From positions 171,685,715-171,749,714 of the forward strand of contig CM054062.1 in assembly GCA_028641055.1 (NCBI GenBank): DNA of 64,000 nt, in the 5' to 3' direction. This stretch comes from Alopecurus myosuroides (Eukaryota; Streptophyta; Magnoliopsida; Poales; Poaceae). Positions 33,180 to 43,300 of this stretch are shown in pieces. The translations under genes and the position numbers were made by a program. How positions within the stretch are numbered: the stretch's first letter is position 1; each line of letters opens with the position of its first letter. The notes beneath the pieces were generated by a model. It saw nothing but the letters and a program-made list of their open reading frames with translations, was not told the origin of the DNA and did no database searches.

Positions 33180-34978
33180 ATGGATGAAGCCGGTATGTGC
33201 TCTCTCTCTCTCTCATCTAGTTGATGGATGAGATGCATAGGAGTTCATGTTCTAGCCTTCTAGATTTGTGGTTTTGGAGTTTTAGGAGTGGATTTTCTCA
33301 AGTACTCACCTTAGCAACCTAGATAATACATGTTAGGCTTGAATCGTTGCGGTTCCATGGGAAGTTGCCCTAACCCTAGATTATTCAACCCTAACACCAT
33401 GAATATCTTGGTTCTTTGGTTTGTGCGTGCCTTATTTGACTCGAGCTTTACTCGTTTTTCTTGCTCTTCTCGATTTTTATGATAGATGCTTCCGGCTCCA
33501 AAGGGAAAGGACTAAGGTACAAGTCCACGGGCCGCCGCAACCCACCACCCGTGGATGAGATTCAAGAGGAACTTGACCGTACTCAAGGCAAGCGCAAGAG
33601 ATTTCCGGCTCACGAGAAGACCTTGCCAAGGAAGAACACCGCACCAACCGCATCCAAGATGTCCGATGCGACATTTATAAAGGAAAGAAGGGAAAATCCC
33701 TATGTCATTGCCCGTGACCGCCAAATGCCCCAATTCCGGGGCAAGGATCCGCGTTTCCACACCGCCTTCCAAGGACAGATATTCAAGGAGATCTTGATGA
33801 GGAAGCCCAAGGAAAATGTGGTTCCCCAACATGCTATAAGTATTGGTCACATGGAACGCAATCACAAGTACTTTGGGGAGGCCCTTGAGATCATTGAGAA
33901 GTTTGGCCTCCGTCCCATTATCACCCTTCAACAAGACTTTGATGAAGAGCTCGTCTGTCAGTTCCTTGCCACAGTTCATCTTGGCAATGAGACCAACCGC
34001 CACCTCATTTGGATGACCAAGGACAAACAACTTGACATCACTTGGAAGGATGTTGGCACTCTTCTTGGTGGCTACCCAGATTTTGGTCCTTTTGCCAACG
34101 GAGAAGAATTTGCTAATGGGTGGTTTCGAGTTCACTCCGCTCAAGCTAATTCGAAGGATGACCTCACTCCCCTCTATCATTGGAAGAAATATGCCGTGGG
34201 CTTCGTCAAGGGTCTCTATCCCACCTATGACATCATGTTACGGGTCTATAGAGAGACTATCAATCCAAAGGCGGGCAATGTGGATGAGATTCAAGGTTTC
34301 ATGAAGAACTTGTTGCTTCTTACTCATCAATACCGTATGGATGCCACTCCTCGCAAGCTTGATGTCCTTGACTACATTTGGAACGAGTTATGGCATGTCA
34401 TTGCCAACCGAAGGAATGCTTGTTTTGGGCCTTTCATCATGAAGATCATATTAAAGGTGTGGAATGCTAGGTTTCCGGATGATCCTTTGGATGATTCTCT
34501 TTGGATCTCTCATACGGAAAAGAGGCTTCTCATGAAGAATCACACCGAGCCCGTTGTGCATCCCACTCCCGCTGTTCGCAAGCACAAGGCTAGGCCTCGC
34601 ATCATTGTGGATGAGGAAGAGGAAGCCGAGGGTCCATCTCAACCCCCTCCTTCTAGCAATGCCTTCAAATGGATGGCTCGAGCTCTCAAGAAAGTATTTT
34701 GCTTGAACAAAAAGATTGAGCAACATCAATGGGAGGCACATTATGATGCGGAACTCAAGGCACGTAAAAAGGCTCAAGCATCTCGTGAACGTCTCCGTGA
34801 AGAGGGTCTCTCCATTGAATCCCCGGTTCTTGATAGCATCACAGATTGGGATGCTTGGCAAGCTAAGGACTCCAAGGGCAAGCTCATTGAATGGTCCGAG
34901 GAAGAAGGAGACGAAGCCACTAGTTCTCACCGTGTTCCCTCCCCGGCTCCGGAAGCATCTCCCACATCCTCCGAATGA
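33180..34978 (+). CDS. Element A ORF3 (env-position ORF), two exons
   Basis: Proposed exon 1 is 33180-33192 (ATG GAT GAA GCC G). The intron is 33193-33485 (GTATGT...pyrimidine-rich...ATAG) and exon 2 is 33486-34978; the join keeps frame. The protein of about 500 residues starts Lys/Arg-rich, has a conserved middle (NRHLIWMTKDKQL, WKDVGTLLGGYPDFGPF, VGFVKGLYPTYDIM, KLDVLDYIWNELWHV), an acidic segment and a charged, probably coiled-coil C-terminus. No signal peptide or membrane segment is evident, so env-like describes position only. The middle resembles the plant transposon/retrotransposon ORF class found after pol in SIRE and Athila elements. Function unknown. Copy B supports both the intron and the protein. 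Confidence 0.7.
33193..33485 (+). other. Predicted intron of element A ORF3 (293 bp)
   Basis: Donor G|GTATGT at 33193 and acceptor ATAG at 33482-33485 after a T-rich tract. Copy B has matching donor and acceptor at 52553 and 52849. Both introns interrupt the same Asp codon. Confidence 0.65.
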
Positions 34979-35379
34979 TTTGGGGCGTTAGCACTTGGCT
35001 CTCCCTCTTTTGGTATCTTGATGCCAAAGGGGGAGAAAGATATATTAGGCAACGGGCATTTGCATGGTCCCTCAAGTTTTCTTTGATTTGCATCTCTCTT
35101 TGGCTTGAGGGAATTTGATTTGAACTATTTGGCACTTCGGTTGTTTATCTTATTCGTATCTATCGTGAACCTCGCTATATTGTGATCATGTGTGAACCTC
35201 GTTTTATATTATCTATGTGATATGTGTGCTATGTGTTATCATTGTCATATTATTAGTTTATATCATGTCTTAGTGATCTCAATATGAAAGGAGCATATCT
35301 TTAGGGGGAGCTCCGTTCATATTGAGTCCGTAATCATGCAAATAATTATGTTGTCATCAATTACCAAAAAGGGGGAGAT
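34979..35379 (+). other. 3' noncoding part of element A with three purine tracts
   Basis: AAAGGGGGAGAAAGA (35026-35040), AGGGGGAG (35303-35310) and the terminal polypurine tract AAAAAGGGGGAGAT (35366-35379) next to the 3' LTR. No coding sequence. Confidence 0.7.
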
Positions 35380-36756
35380 TGAAAGATCATCGTCCGTTTT
35401 GGTAATTATATGACAACATAATTGTTGGATCTAATGTTTGTTCAAATGATGAAAATGCCCAGGTTATTAGGTTCACTATATCTATGGGGCTATTGCTTGA
35501 TATATTCGAAAAGTGCTAAGAGAAAGGATTCCAGGGAGCCAAAATATGCAGGGGCGGAAGCTCCGGTGAACCCACCGGAGGCTCCGGTAAATCCACCGGA
35601 GGCTCCGGTGAATCCACCGGAGGCTCAGCCCGCTACTGCCACTCAGCCTGTGAGCAAATAGGCTCCGGTGGGCATCCGGTGGTCCCTCCGCTAAAATGCC
35701 CTTCTGTTGGAAAGTGGCGGAGGTTCCACCGGAGGCTCCGGTGGACATCCGGTGGGCCCCTGGTCCTAGGGCAAATGGACTCCGGTGAAGGGTCCGGTGC
35801 TAGCTCCGCTTGGCACCCCTTCTGTTGGAAAGTGGCGGAGGTTCCACCGGAGCCTCCGGTGCGGGTCCGGTGGGCGGAACCTCCGCTCGATCCACCGGAG
35901 CCTCCGGCCTCCTCAGCAGCGCGCAAAGGATAAGGCACTGCGCAACTGCGCAGTGCAAAGAAGACCCACCGGAGCCTCCGGTGAAACCACCGGAGCCTCC
36001 GGTGCACTGGACTGCAAACGGCTACTTCATGGCCAAGAGTATAAATACCCCTTCACCTACCTCATAAATGCTAAGCTTTTCCCACTCTCTCTCCTAGCCA
36101 TTAATGAAAGCTTCAACCTCTTAGATCTCCCTCTCCGTCCACCCAATCACTCCCAAACTTGGTGGAGAGCTAGAGGAGACCTAGATCCACACTTCCACCA
36201 AAGGAATCTCAAATCCATCCACCACAACCTAGTAGATCTAGAATCCTACTTGAGGCCTAGAAACCTTAGTAGATCTCGTGCTTGTAGTTTCCACCTTGTT
36301 GCAAGAAGCTACGGATTGCTTGAGAGCCTCCATCCTTGTGGAGTGACCTCAAGCTCTTGTAAAGGTTTGGTCAACGCCTTCAAGTCGACCTCATAGTGGA
36401 AACGAGCATCTCCCTCACCGGAGAAGCTCAAGGAGAACAAGGTGTGCACAACCGTGCTATTGAGGAGCGCCTAGGTGGCTCCCCACCTCTCCAACGTAGA
36501 CGTACTTCTCTTTGAGGAGGAACTACGGTGAAACATATCCTTGTCTCCTTGTTTACACTTGTTGTTTGCTTTACTACCTTACGCTTTACTTCCGTTGCGC
36601 ATACTACTCTCTTCACATAGGTTGTTCACTTAGTTGCACATCTAGAGAATCGTATCTTATCTTACTAAGCCCCTTAAAAGGAAAAGAAAAGAAAAATTGG
36701 TAGTCAACCTATTCACCCCCCCCCCCCCCCCTCTAGTTGACCATAGTGCACTTTCA
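35380..36756 (+). repeat. 3' LTR of element A (1,377 bp)
   Basis: Copy of 24857-26228; the only difference seen is five extra C in the run at about 36716-36731. Confidence 0.95.
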
Positions 36757-36761
36757 CCTGC
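36757..36761. repeat. Target site duplication CCTGC, right copy
   Basis: Matches 24852-24856. Confidence 0.95.
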
Positions 36762-37348
36762 GTCGTTGACAGCATCGGCATGCTCCCTGCCGCGGCTTTC
36801 CGCCCCACCCCGCTGCTCCGTTAGCTAGCTCTTCCCCGCCCCGCGCGCCCCACCCCTTTGTGTTTTAGTGCACGTGGTGTGTTGGTGTGTTACAGCAAAT
36901 TACCACGAAATTGTAATGGTACCGAGCAAACAAAAGATACAAAATAACTGTGTCAAGGAGCAAATTTTCCGTATAAATATAATATTATTAGAATCATCAT
37001 AAAATATATATATTCATGTTATATGCATTTGATATTATAGATGTTTACAGTTTTTCGAATATACTTGACCATGTTTTTAAAATTTTGGTTCTAGAAAAAA
37101 AATCATGTTACATGCATTTGATATTATAGAGTATCGTTCATATAACCGAGTGGATGTGTTCGGATGGACCATTTCCTTGTGGGGTTCAACTGTGGAAAAT
37201 TCTGAACGAGGAGCATGTGCATGTGGTGGATACACACGTCATTCACGTTAACAAGTCCAATGAACGCCATTGGCTGCAAAATGTTACTACATGTACGTAC
37301 AAGAACTTGTGCCTATCTGTGACTCACAGCTGACACTCCCAAACCGGA
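36762..37348. other. Intergenic host DNA downstream of the RING-H2 gene
   Basis: GC-rich for about 100 bp, then AT-rich. A direct repeat with the core ATGCATTTGATATTATAG occurs near 37023 and again near 37115. No coding sequence seen. Confidence 0.5.
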
Positions 37349-37861
37349 TCAGCCGCCGTCCGGCACAAGAGCGCGGCAGAGTGGGCAGGTGGCGTGCGAG
37401 CGGAACCACCTGTCGACGCAGTGAGCGTGGAAGCGGTGCCCGCACCTCGGCAGGAGCCGGCCGGTGTCGCCGTCTCCGAGCTCGCAGATGCAAACCGCGC
37501 ACTCCACCTTGCCGCCCTCCTCCGCGGACGCGCGGTAGATGTACACGGGCAGCGCCATGAGGTCCTCCTTCCTGAGCCCTTTCCCCCGCGGAGACGCGCA
37601 CGGCGAGCTCTCAGCGGAGGAGGGCGCGTCCGCCTGCGCGGCGGCCGCCACCCCGTCGCCTTGGCGCGCCGCGGCTCCTTCTTGACTTCTACCCGAGAAG
37701 AAGAGGCGCCAGATGACGGCTACGAAGAAGAGCAGCACGACGAGCACGTTGCCGACGATGGCGACCTTGACGGCCGAGCGGCTGACGTCCCACCCAGAAG
37801 GCGCGGCCTTCGCCGGGGAGGGAGGCTGCTGCGTGCTGGGCGTGAGCCATCGCCTGGCCAT
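37349..37861 (-). CDS. ATL-type RING-H2 finger protein, probable membrane-bound E3 ubiquitin ligase
   Basis: A single uninterrupted frame of 170 codons, normal for the mostly intronless ATL family. One hydrophobic segment lies at about residues 31-54. A GLD-like basic motif GKGLRKEDLMALPVY (93-107) follows, then a complete RING-H2 domain: C121, C124, C140, H142, H145, C148, C159, C162, with Trp152 in the usual place. This spacing (x2, x15, x1, x2, x2, x10, x2) is that of ATL proteins, which pass ubiquitin from an E2 to membrane-associated targets. Target and pathway cannot be told from sequence. The ATG at 37859-37861 has a TATA box 125 bp upstream. Strong GC richness is typical of grass single-exon genes. 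Looks functional. Confidence 0.88.
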   Translation of the reverse strand: MARRWLTPSTQQPPSPAKAAPSGWDVSRSAVKVAIVGNVLVVLLFFVAVIWRLFFSGRSQEGAAARQGDGVAAAAQADAPSSAESSPCASPRGKGLRKEDLMALPVYIYRASAEEGGKVECAVCICELGDGDTGRLLPRCGHRFHAHCVDRWFRSHATCPLCRALVPDGG

Positions 37862-37984
37862 TAATTTGATTGATCAACTGGCGCAGTGACGACGCTGCCT
37901 GCTGGAAGCACGGGATGAGGAGGAGGAGATGCTTAATTATCGGGTTGGTTTGGCACGACATGTATGACACCGCTAGGCTGCCGC

Positions 37985-37992
37985 TTATATAT
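37985..37992 (-). promoter_or_regulatory. TATA box of the RING-H2 gene
   Basis: The minus strand reads AATATATAAG about 125 bp before the ATG, giving a likely 5' UTR of about 95 bases. Confidence 0.6.
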
Positions 37993-37999
37993 TCAGTAA

Positions 38000-39356
38000 C
38001 GGAAGGAAGGAATCAAGGAGCTTGTGACAATGGAATCGGCGTTCACATCATTGGAAACAACGATATTCTAACATGGATTGTTTTTTGAAGGGACTAACTA
38101 ACATGGTTATGATAGCCGGCAAACTGTGAAGTACGACCTGGGCGCTGGTTCTTCTTCACTACTTGGTCTACTCAACTGGACTGCAGGTGTGGAACGGCCG
38201 CCAGCCAAACAGAAGATTGTTCTCCAGGGCCCAGGCTGTTCCTATCGTGTGCAGGAGCCGAAACAGAAGGTCTTTCTCATGGCATCAACATAAAATCGAT
38301 CGAGACATAGCGCACATTTTCTTCTCCTCGGGGTTTTAGCATGTTTTCGGTCAAAAGAAACGGAACAAACGGCAGTTTTCAGTCATTCCTATCATTGTTT
38401 CTTCTCTTATTAATTTTTTCCATCGTGGGCGGGTTGAGCAAAATCTGCTTTCATCAGACCTGCTGGTGTTGCGTGCAGCACGAAATAACCGAGCAATGTC
38501 ACTGACGTGCCCTGATATTAAGAACTACTAAATGAAGAAAAATCAATTATTTGCTCGTCTAGTGGGCTGGTGGCACAATATTACTTGACCTGACAAATAG
38601 CAAAAGGAAAGACTTAAAACATTATTCAGAACGTGGCCTATGGAAAAGGTGGTGGTACCTGAAGCAAAAGCAAGACTGGAACATTACTTAAGAGACAATT
38701 CTTTTGGGCCTCTATGAGGTTGCAACATAATTCAAGAAACTAATTGCAATTTATCAAAGAGAAAAATACGAACCGCAAGACATCTAATTCGCCACAGACT
38801 AAGCTTCACAGGACAGCCTCTCAAGTTGGAACTGCGAGAATAGAAAGCTAAACTAACTTCCCCAGTCTTAGATACGCAAGACATTCAACACTAAGCCATG
38901 TAAATAAGAAGTGCAGAAGCTCAAGCGATCAATCACAATCAACCAAGAACGGACTAGGGAGTACCAACCCCAATACAATACCAATGGTAAACATACTGAC
39001 CGTCAAGAGTAGTTGCATAACCTAACCAAGGTCAAATTTGATCAAAATAAGATACCAGGGAAGAGACTACAACCACTGCAGAACATTTAACACACCAACG
39101 CATACTATATAAGATGAATTCGACAGAAACGAAAGGGATGAATTGGACAGAAACGAAAGGCACTGAGACATAAAACCCAGCTTCTTGAAAGATACTGTGC
39201 ATAAGCATCTAGCACTACATCCAGTAGCATGAAACATAGTATCCAGGGTATCTGGGCTTACGATACTTAAATGCTGAACAAAACGGTTCATACTTCAAAA
39301 TTTAGCTAAGACCAAACAGATTTCACTCGGTAAACACAACACTAAGCGTCAGATCT
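38000..39356. other. Intergenic DNA between RING-H2 promoter and RPL19 3' end
   Basis: Ordinary AT-balanced sequence without long frames or clear terminal repeats. The right end (roughly 39100-39356) should contain the 3' UTR of RPL19. A near-duplicate of about 20 bp (GA-TTGGACAGAAACGAAAGG type) occurs at about 39118-39160. Nothing else recognised. Confidence 0.45.
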
Positions 39357-41251
39357 TCACTTCTTTGCCTTCTTTGGTGCCCTGCAACATAGTCAGGTAA
39401 AAGCAGATCAGCCAAGTTGAACATAAAATTTCCAATTTGTGGAAAATGTACTGAACCAAGTGGGAATGCTTACACTGCAGGTTGAGCAGGAGCTGCTGCA
39501 GGCTGCAGGTGCAGAGTGGTCGGTTGGGCCCTGTTTCGATAAACAATAGTACATTAAATCATCTGAACAAAATCATCATAAACAAGATACACCATGGAGT
39601 AGCCATTTGGTCTAATCATGAACGAATAGGTAAAACAGACAAGCAGCTAACTGAAACAAACATAACATGTCCATACAAGAAACAAAACTTGAAACAATAG
39701 AACTTCATCTCACCTGAGCAAACCTTTCCTCCCTCCTGGCAATCTTTCTTTCACGGCTTGCCTTGCTCTTGGCACGCTTAGCCTCAAACTGGTCAGCGAT
39801 CGTCTTCTCTCTTGCCTTCTCGGCCTTCGACTTGTGAATGCTTTCCATGAGCACACGCTTGTTCTTGAACATGTTACCCTTGACCTTCAAGTACATGTCA
39901 TGGTACATGTGCTTGTCGATCTTCTTTGCCTCACGGTACTTGCGGAGCAGACGCCTGAGAACACGCATCCTCCTCATCCACAGAATCTTGGTTGGAAGCC
40001 TAGCCTCCCTGGTACCCCTACGCTTACCTAAAAAGTAACAAATAAGATAAATATACAGATTGTAAGTAATGGAACAACAGAGACTGAATTAAGTTTCTAC
40101 TGGCATACCATATCCAGAGTGACGTCCCTTCTGCTTCGCCAAATGAGCTCTGCGTGCACGAGACCTTGAGTGGATCTTTTGTGGCTTCCTGATGATGAAA
40201 CCGTCCTTCACAAGCTTACGGATGTTCTGGCCTGCGCAAATGAAAAAGAACATTACATAAAGGTCATGTTATCTAGACAGACACAGGCCACTTACAACAA
40301 ATATTATGCAGGATACAGATCATACATAAAATGCACCATACTGACAAATTAATATGGAGTCGAAAATATTAAAAACAAAGAGTAATATAATACACTAACT
40401 TCATGGAGACAACCAACATACATCAAAGTTGAACATATCATATCTTCAGAATACACGGAGACTGACCAATGGGTTGTGACTGACGGGTTGTGACAGTTAA
40501 GAGAGGTGTCTGTTAAGTGCATCACGTATGTAACAGATGAAAAATAGCCACAAATAAATTTGCAGTTCAATCCCAAAAAAATATTTTGGTATGAGCCCTA
40601 GCATCTATGTCACTAAGTTAAGTGACACTAACAGTACCATGATAATCAAACACAAATCCGTAAGGATTGCGACTAAGCAATACTCCTCAATACAATTGAC
40701 GTTTCCCTAATGGAAAATATAGTCCAGTACGAACCCATTGATAACAGGTAGCAGGTCTCTATCAGATACCGAGTAATACAATTTCACACAGCCAAAGCAC
40801 CCGAGGTTTGAGCCTAACTAATCCGAGACTCAACATGAAGCAGCGCGCACCGCCAAGAACCCAAGGTTCGTGCCTAACTAATCCGAGACAATCTAAACGG
40901 CTACAACATGAAGCAGCGCACACCGCCGCAATTAAATCAAATGTCCCCAGCATCTGGGTAGATAACAAACTCATCTTGCTAACCTAAGAAAAAAACTTAT
41001 CTCTGGAATCGACGTAGGAAAAAGTTTACAACATCGGTATCACACAGATCAGCACCAGTGCGACAGATCTGAAGGCACCACACGGCAATCCGGATACTAT
41101 GCATAGATAAGACGAGGCAGGGAGGAATGGGATTCTCACGGGAGTTGGCCATGGAGATCTCGTTGACCTCATTGGGGTCGAGCCAGACCTTGCCCTTGCC
41201 GCACTTGAGCACGCTCGAGGCGAGCCGCTTCTGCAGCTTGAGGGAAACCAT
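39357..41251 (-). CDS. RPL19: 60S ribosomal protein L19 (eL19), five coding exons
   Basis: Coding exons on the minus strand: 41251-41140, 40231-40109, 40027-39714, then 39502-39474 (or 39530-39474), then 39381-39357; about 200 residues. All introns have GT-AG ends. The protein begins [15 protein letters not shown], includes [24 protein letters not shown], the basic [22 protein letters not shown] and [20 protein letters not shown], and a long Lys/Arg helix. This is eL19 throughout; it binds rRNA in the large subunit and bridges to the small one. With the first acceptor of exon 4 (39531) the tail is frameshifted. With the acceptor at 39503 the frame is kept and the protein ends in APKKAKK. The conserved body is intact, so it is probably functional. 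Confidence 0.92.
40800..40927. repeat. Imperfect tandem duplication in RPL19 intron 1
   Basis: Two related units share GCCTAACTAATCCGAGAC and AACATGAAGCAGCGC-CACCGCC. The second has about 12 extra bases. It lies within the 908-bp first intron (40232-41139). Confidence 0.7.
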
Positions 41252-41440
41252 CTCCGCCGCCGCCTCTCGGCTTCCTCTTCTCTCCTCCCCTTCCTACCTG
41301 TGGTGTGTGGCTGTGGTGGAGGCGCAGGGGGTGCAAGGATTTGCGCGAGGGGCGGCGCGAGCGGCTTTTATAGCTCGGTAGCCTAGGGTTTCGTCGCGGC
41401 CTTCGTGGGCTTTCTCGCTCGGTTGGCTGGCCCACACCGG
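41252..41440 (-). promoter_or_regulatory. RPL19 promoter with TATA, telo box and site II elements
   Basis: TATA box CTATAAAAG at 41373-41365, about 115 bp before the ATG. Telo box AAACCCTA at 41391-41384. TGGGCC/TGGGCT site II-like motifs at 41434-41429 (minus) and 41406-41411 (plus). Telo box plus site II is the usual combination of plant ribosomal protein promoters, tied to growth-dependent (TCP-related) expression. The leader is CT-rich when read toward the ATG. Confidence 0.75.
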
Positions 41441-41580
41441 CCTGTTAGTTCTGAGTTGTGACCCGATGTAGTAGCACCGTAGGTTTGAGCAAGTGTGCCC
41501 AACTGCGATAATTGGTATCTTCAACTTTGATATATCCTCTCCAAAGAAAAAACTTGATATACCTAAGGAAAAGGGTATTA

Positions 41581-41628
41581 AGAGCACGTTTGGTTAAATT
41601 CAAAAAAAAAAAGAGCACGTTTGGTTGC
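41581..41628. repeat. Short direct duplication around an A run
   Basis: AGAGCACGTTTGGTT occurs at 41581 and again about 32 bp later, separated by AAATTC and a run of A. It lies immediately left of the Harbinger-like element and may be a footprint or simple slippage. Confidence 0.6.
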
Positions 41629-41639
41629 CAACATCGAAT

Positions 41640-42763
41640 TTAGGACGTGTTTGTTTCGCGGTCCAGTAACGGTACTCCATAACGCTGGGATCTTAATACG
41701 TTAAATTCTGTTTGGTTAGACTTGGCCGTAATCAGTTCCCACGAAATCAAATTACATCGCTACAGACATTTGTTTCCGCTCATCTCCCCGTGTTATCCGT
41801 TGAGGGAGGGAAACCGGTATCACGAATACTTGTTCTAAAGAAAGGTACCCCCCCACACCCAGCCGTCTATAAAGATAAGCTTGAAAAAGAGGGACGCCGG
41901 CAGAACGATACGACGCCGCATTCGCACGTCTCTATTCTCTCCACAAGGAACGCTGCCTCCCTTCCCCTCGAGCCCTCCATCTCGTCTTCCTCAACAGAGA
42001 GCTGCGAGCTAGCAGGCGCCGACCGCCGGATCACATGACAGGAAATCTCGGAGTGCAGCTGCGAGAAGCGCGACAGGAGCGCAGCCGGCGGCGCCGCCGG
42101 ACCCGAGCAGATCATATGGAGCTCCCCAGTGGCAGGGTGGAGGACAAAGACAAGGTAGCTGCGGCGGCCTACGAATAACCGGTGCGACGGGAGCAGAGCC
42201 GGCGGCGTCGCCGGACCCTGAGCAGATCATACAGAGATCCCCGGTGGCAGGGCAGTACCAGCTGTGGAGGACAAAGAACAGGGAGATGCAGCGGCCGACG
42301 AATCGCCGGTGCGGCGGGAGTGCAGCCGGCGGAGCCGCGGGACCCCGAGTAGATCATACGGAGATCGCCGGTGGCAGGGCAGTATCGGCTGTGGAGTTTA
42401 AAGACAAAGGAGCTGCGGCGGCCGACGAATCGCCGGTGCGGCGGGAGCGCCGCCGGACCCCGAGTAGATCATACAGAGATCGCCGGTGGCAGGGCAGTAC
42501 CTGCTGTGGAGTTTAAAGACAAAGGAGCCGTGGCGGCCGACGAATCGCCGGTGCGACGAGCCGGAGTCGTGCGGGGAGATCTTGGAGCAGCCGGCAGCCA
42601 TGGCAACAAGGTCAAACCGTAGCAGCATCAGCAGGCCACTCCGTAACTTCATTCCTGAGATGAACCAAACATGTTTCAGGTTTACCCCAATCCGTTTACG
42701 TTAACGTTGTATTCCAATCCCATTTAAGTTTACGTTTACGGTGTCGAAACAAACACGTCCTTA
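41640..42763. mobile_element. PIF/Harbinger-like non-autonomous element with internal minisatellite
   Basis: TTA at 41640-41642 and 42761-42763 flanks a 1,118-bp insert (41643-42760). It begins GGACGTGTTTGTTTCG and ends with its exact inverted copy CGAAACAAACACGTCC. A 3-bp TTA duplication and terminal inverted repeats fit PIF/Harbinger (Tourist-like) elements. The interior holds a GC-rich tandem array instead of a transposase. Confidence 0.72.
42065..42560. repeat. Four-unit minisatellite inside the Harbinger-like element
   Basis: Units of about 115-127 bp, anchored by AGATCAT at 42109, 42224, 42351 and 42466. Each carries GCCGGTGGCAGGGCAGTA-like and CGGCCGACGAATC-like segments. The minus-strand frames that run through it repeat the same peptides only because the DNA repeats. 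Confidence 0.85.
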
Positions 42764-43300
42764 GCTCATTTGGATCCTTAGATCTAGCGGGCCTGGTTTA
42801 GGAAAAACGATATGAGATTCACGTCGTGCATCTATTTGGTTGCGTGATTTTGGTTTTTTTATCTATTTATTTGCATTTTCGTGTTTGGTTACTGGAAAGT
42901 TGGTTCTAGGGTGGTTAGTCGCAACACAGGTTGTTTGGTTGTGTGCTAATTCTATGTTATGGTCACCACATTTGAAAGTCGTGATATTATCACCACCAAT
43001 ATAATGAAATCGCGTCAGGAGCAGCACACAGCAATTAGCAATAAGCATATACACTAGCATATGAGGTTCATAAGGCTACATAATATGAGGGGAAGCACGC
43101 ACGCTAAACAAAAGCATACTTAAGCACCTAGTGGAATTGGCAAGTCATGCGTATTGATGACTCTATTTTTGGTACTATTTTCTCTAGCCAATTCTTTTTG
43201 TTTTATTGGATTTTTATATGGTTTTCATTCCTACACTAACCTAAACATTGGTATGTTTGAAGATGATGAAGATTTTAGAAATATTACTAAGAAGTAAGGA
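42764..43300. other. Sequence right of the Harbinger-like element
   Basis: AT-rich, with repeated TTTGGTT motifs near 42835-42935. No gene or clear element end. It leads into Athila-like sequence. Confidence 0.35.

Larger units (their letters stand above)
24857..36756 (+). mobile_element. SIRE/Maximus-like Copia element A, complete and very young
   Basis: The element is 11,900 bp with LTRs of 1,372 and 1,377 bp, a perfect CCTGC duplication, a tRNA-Met primer binding site and a polypurine tract. By eye the LTRs differ only in one poly-C run (11 versus 16). Coding order is gag, protease-integrase-reverse transcriptase-RNase H, then a third ORF behind an intron. That order with an extra ORF after pol is typical of the SIRE (Maximus) lineage of Copia. 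The only coding defect seen is a TAA in gag at 28618-28620. Confidence 0.9.

Noticed and set aside
37394..37864. 156-codon plus-strand frame over the RING-H2 gene
   Set aside because: Antisense to a complete RING-H2 domain; open only because of high GC content.
41252..41587. Minus-strand frames upstream of RPL19
   Set aside because: They lie in the promoter and leader; none shows a domain or overlaps a plausible gene structure.
42009..42357. Repeated minus-strand peptides suggesting a repeat protein
   Set aside because: They mirror the DNA minisatellite inside the Harbinger-like element and have no start or splice context of their own.
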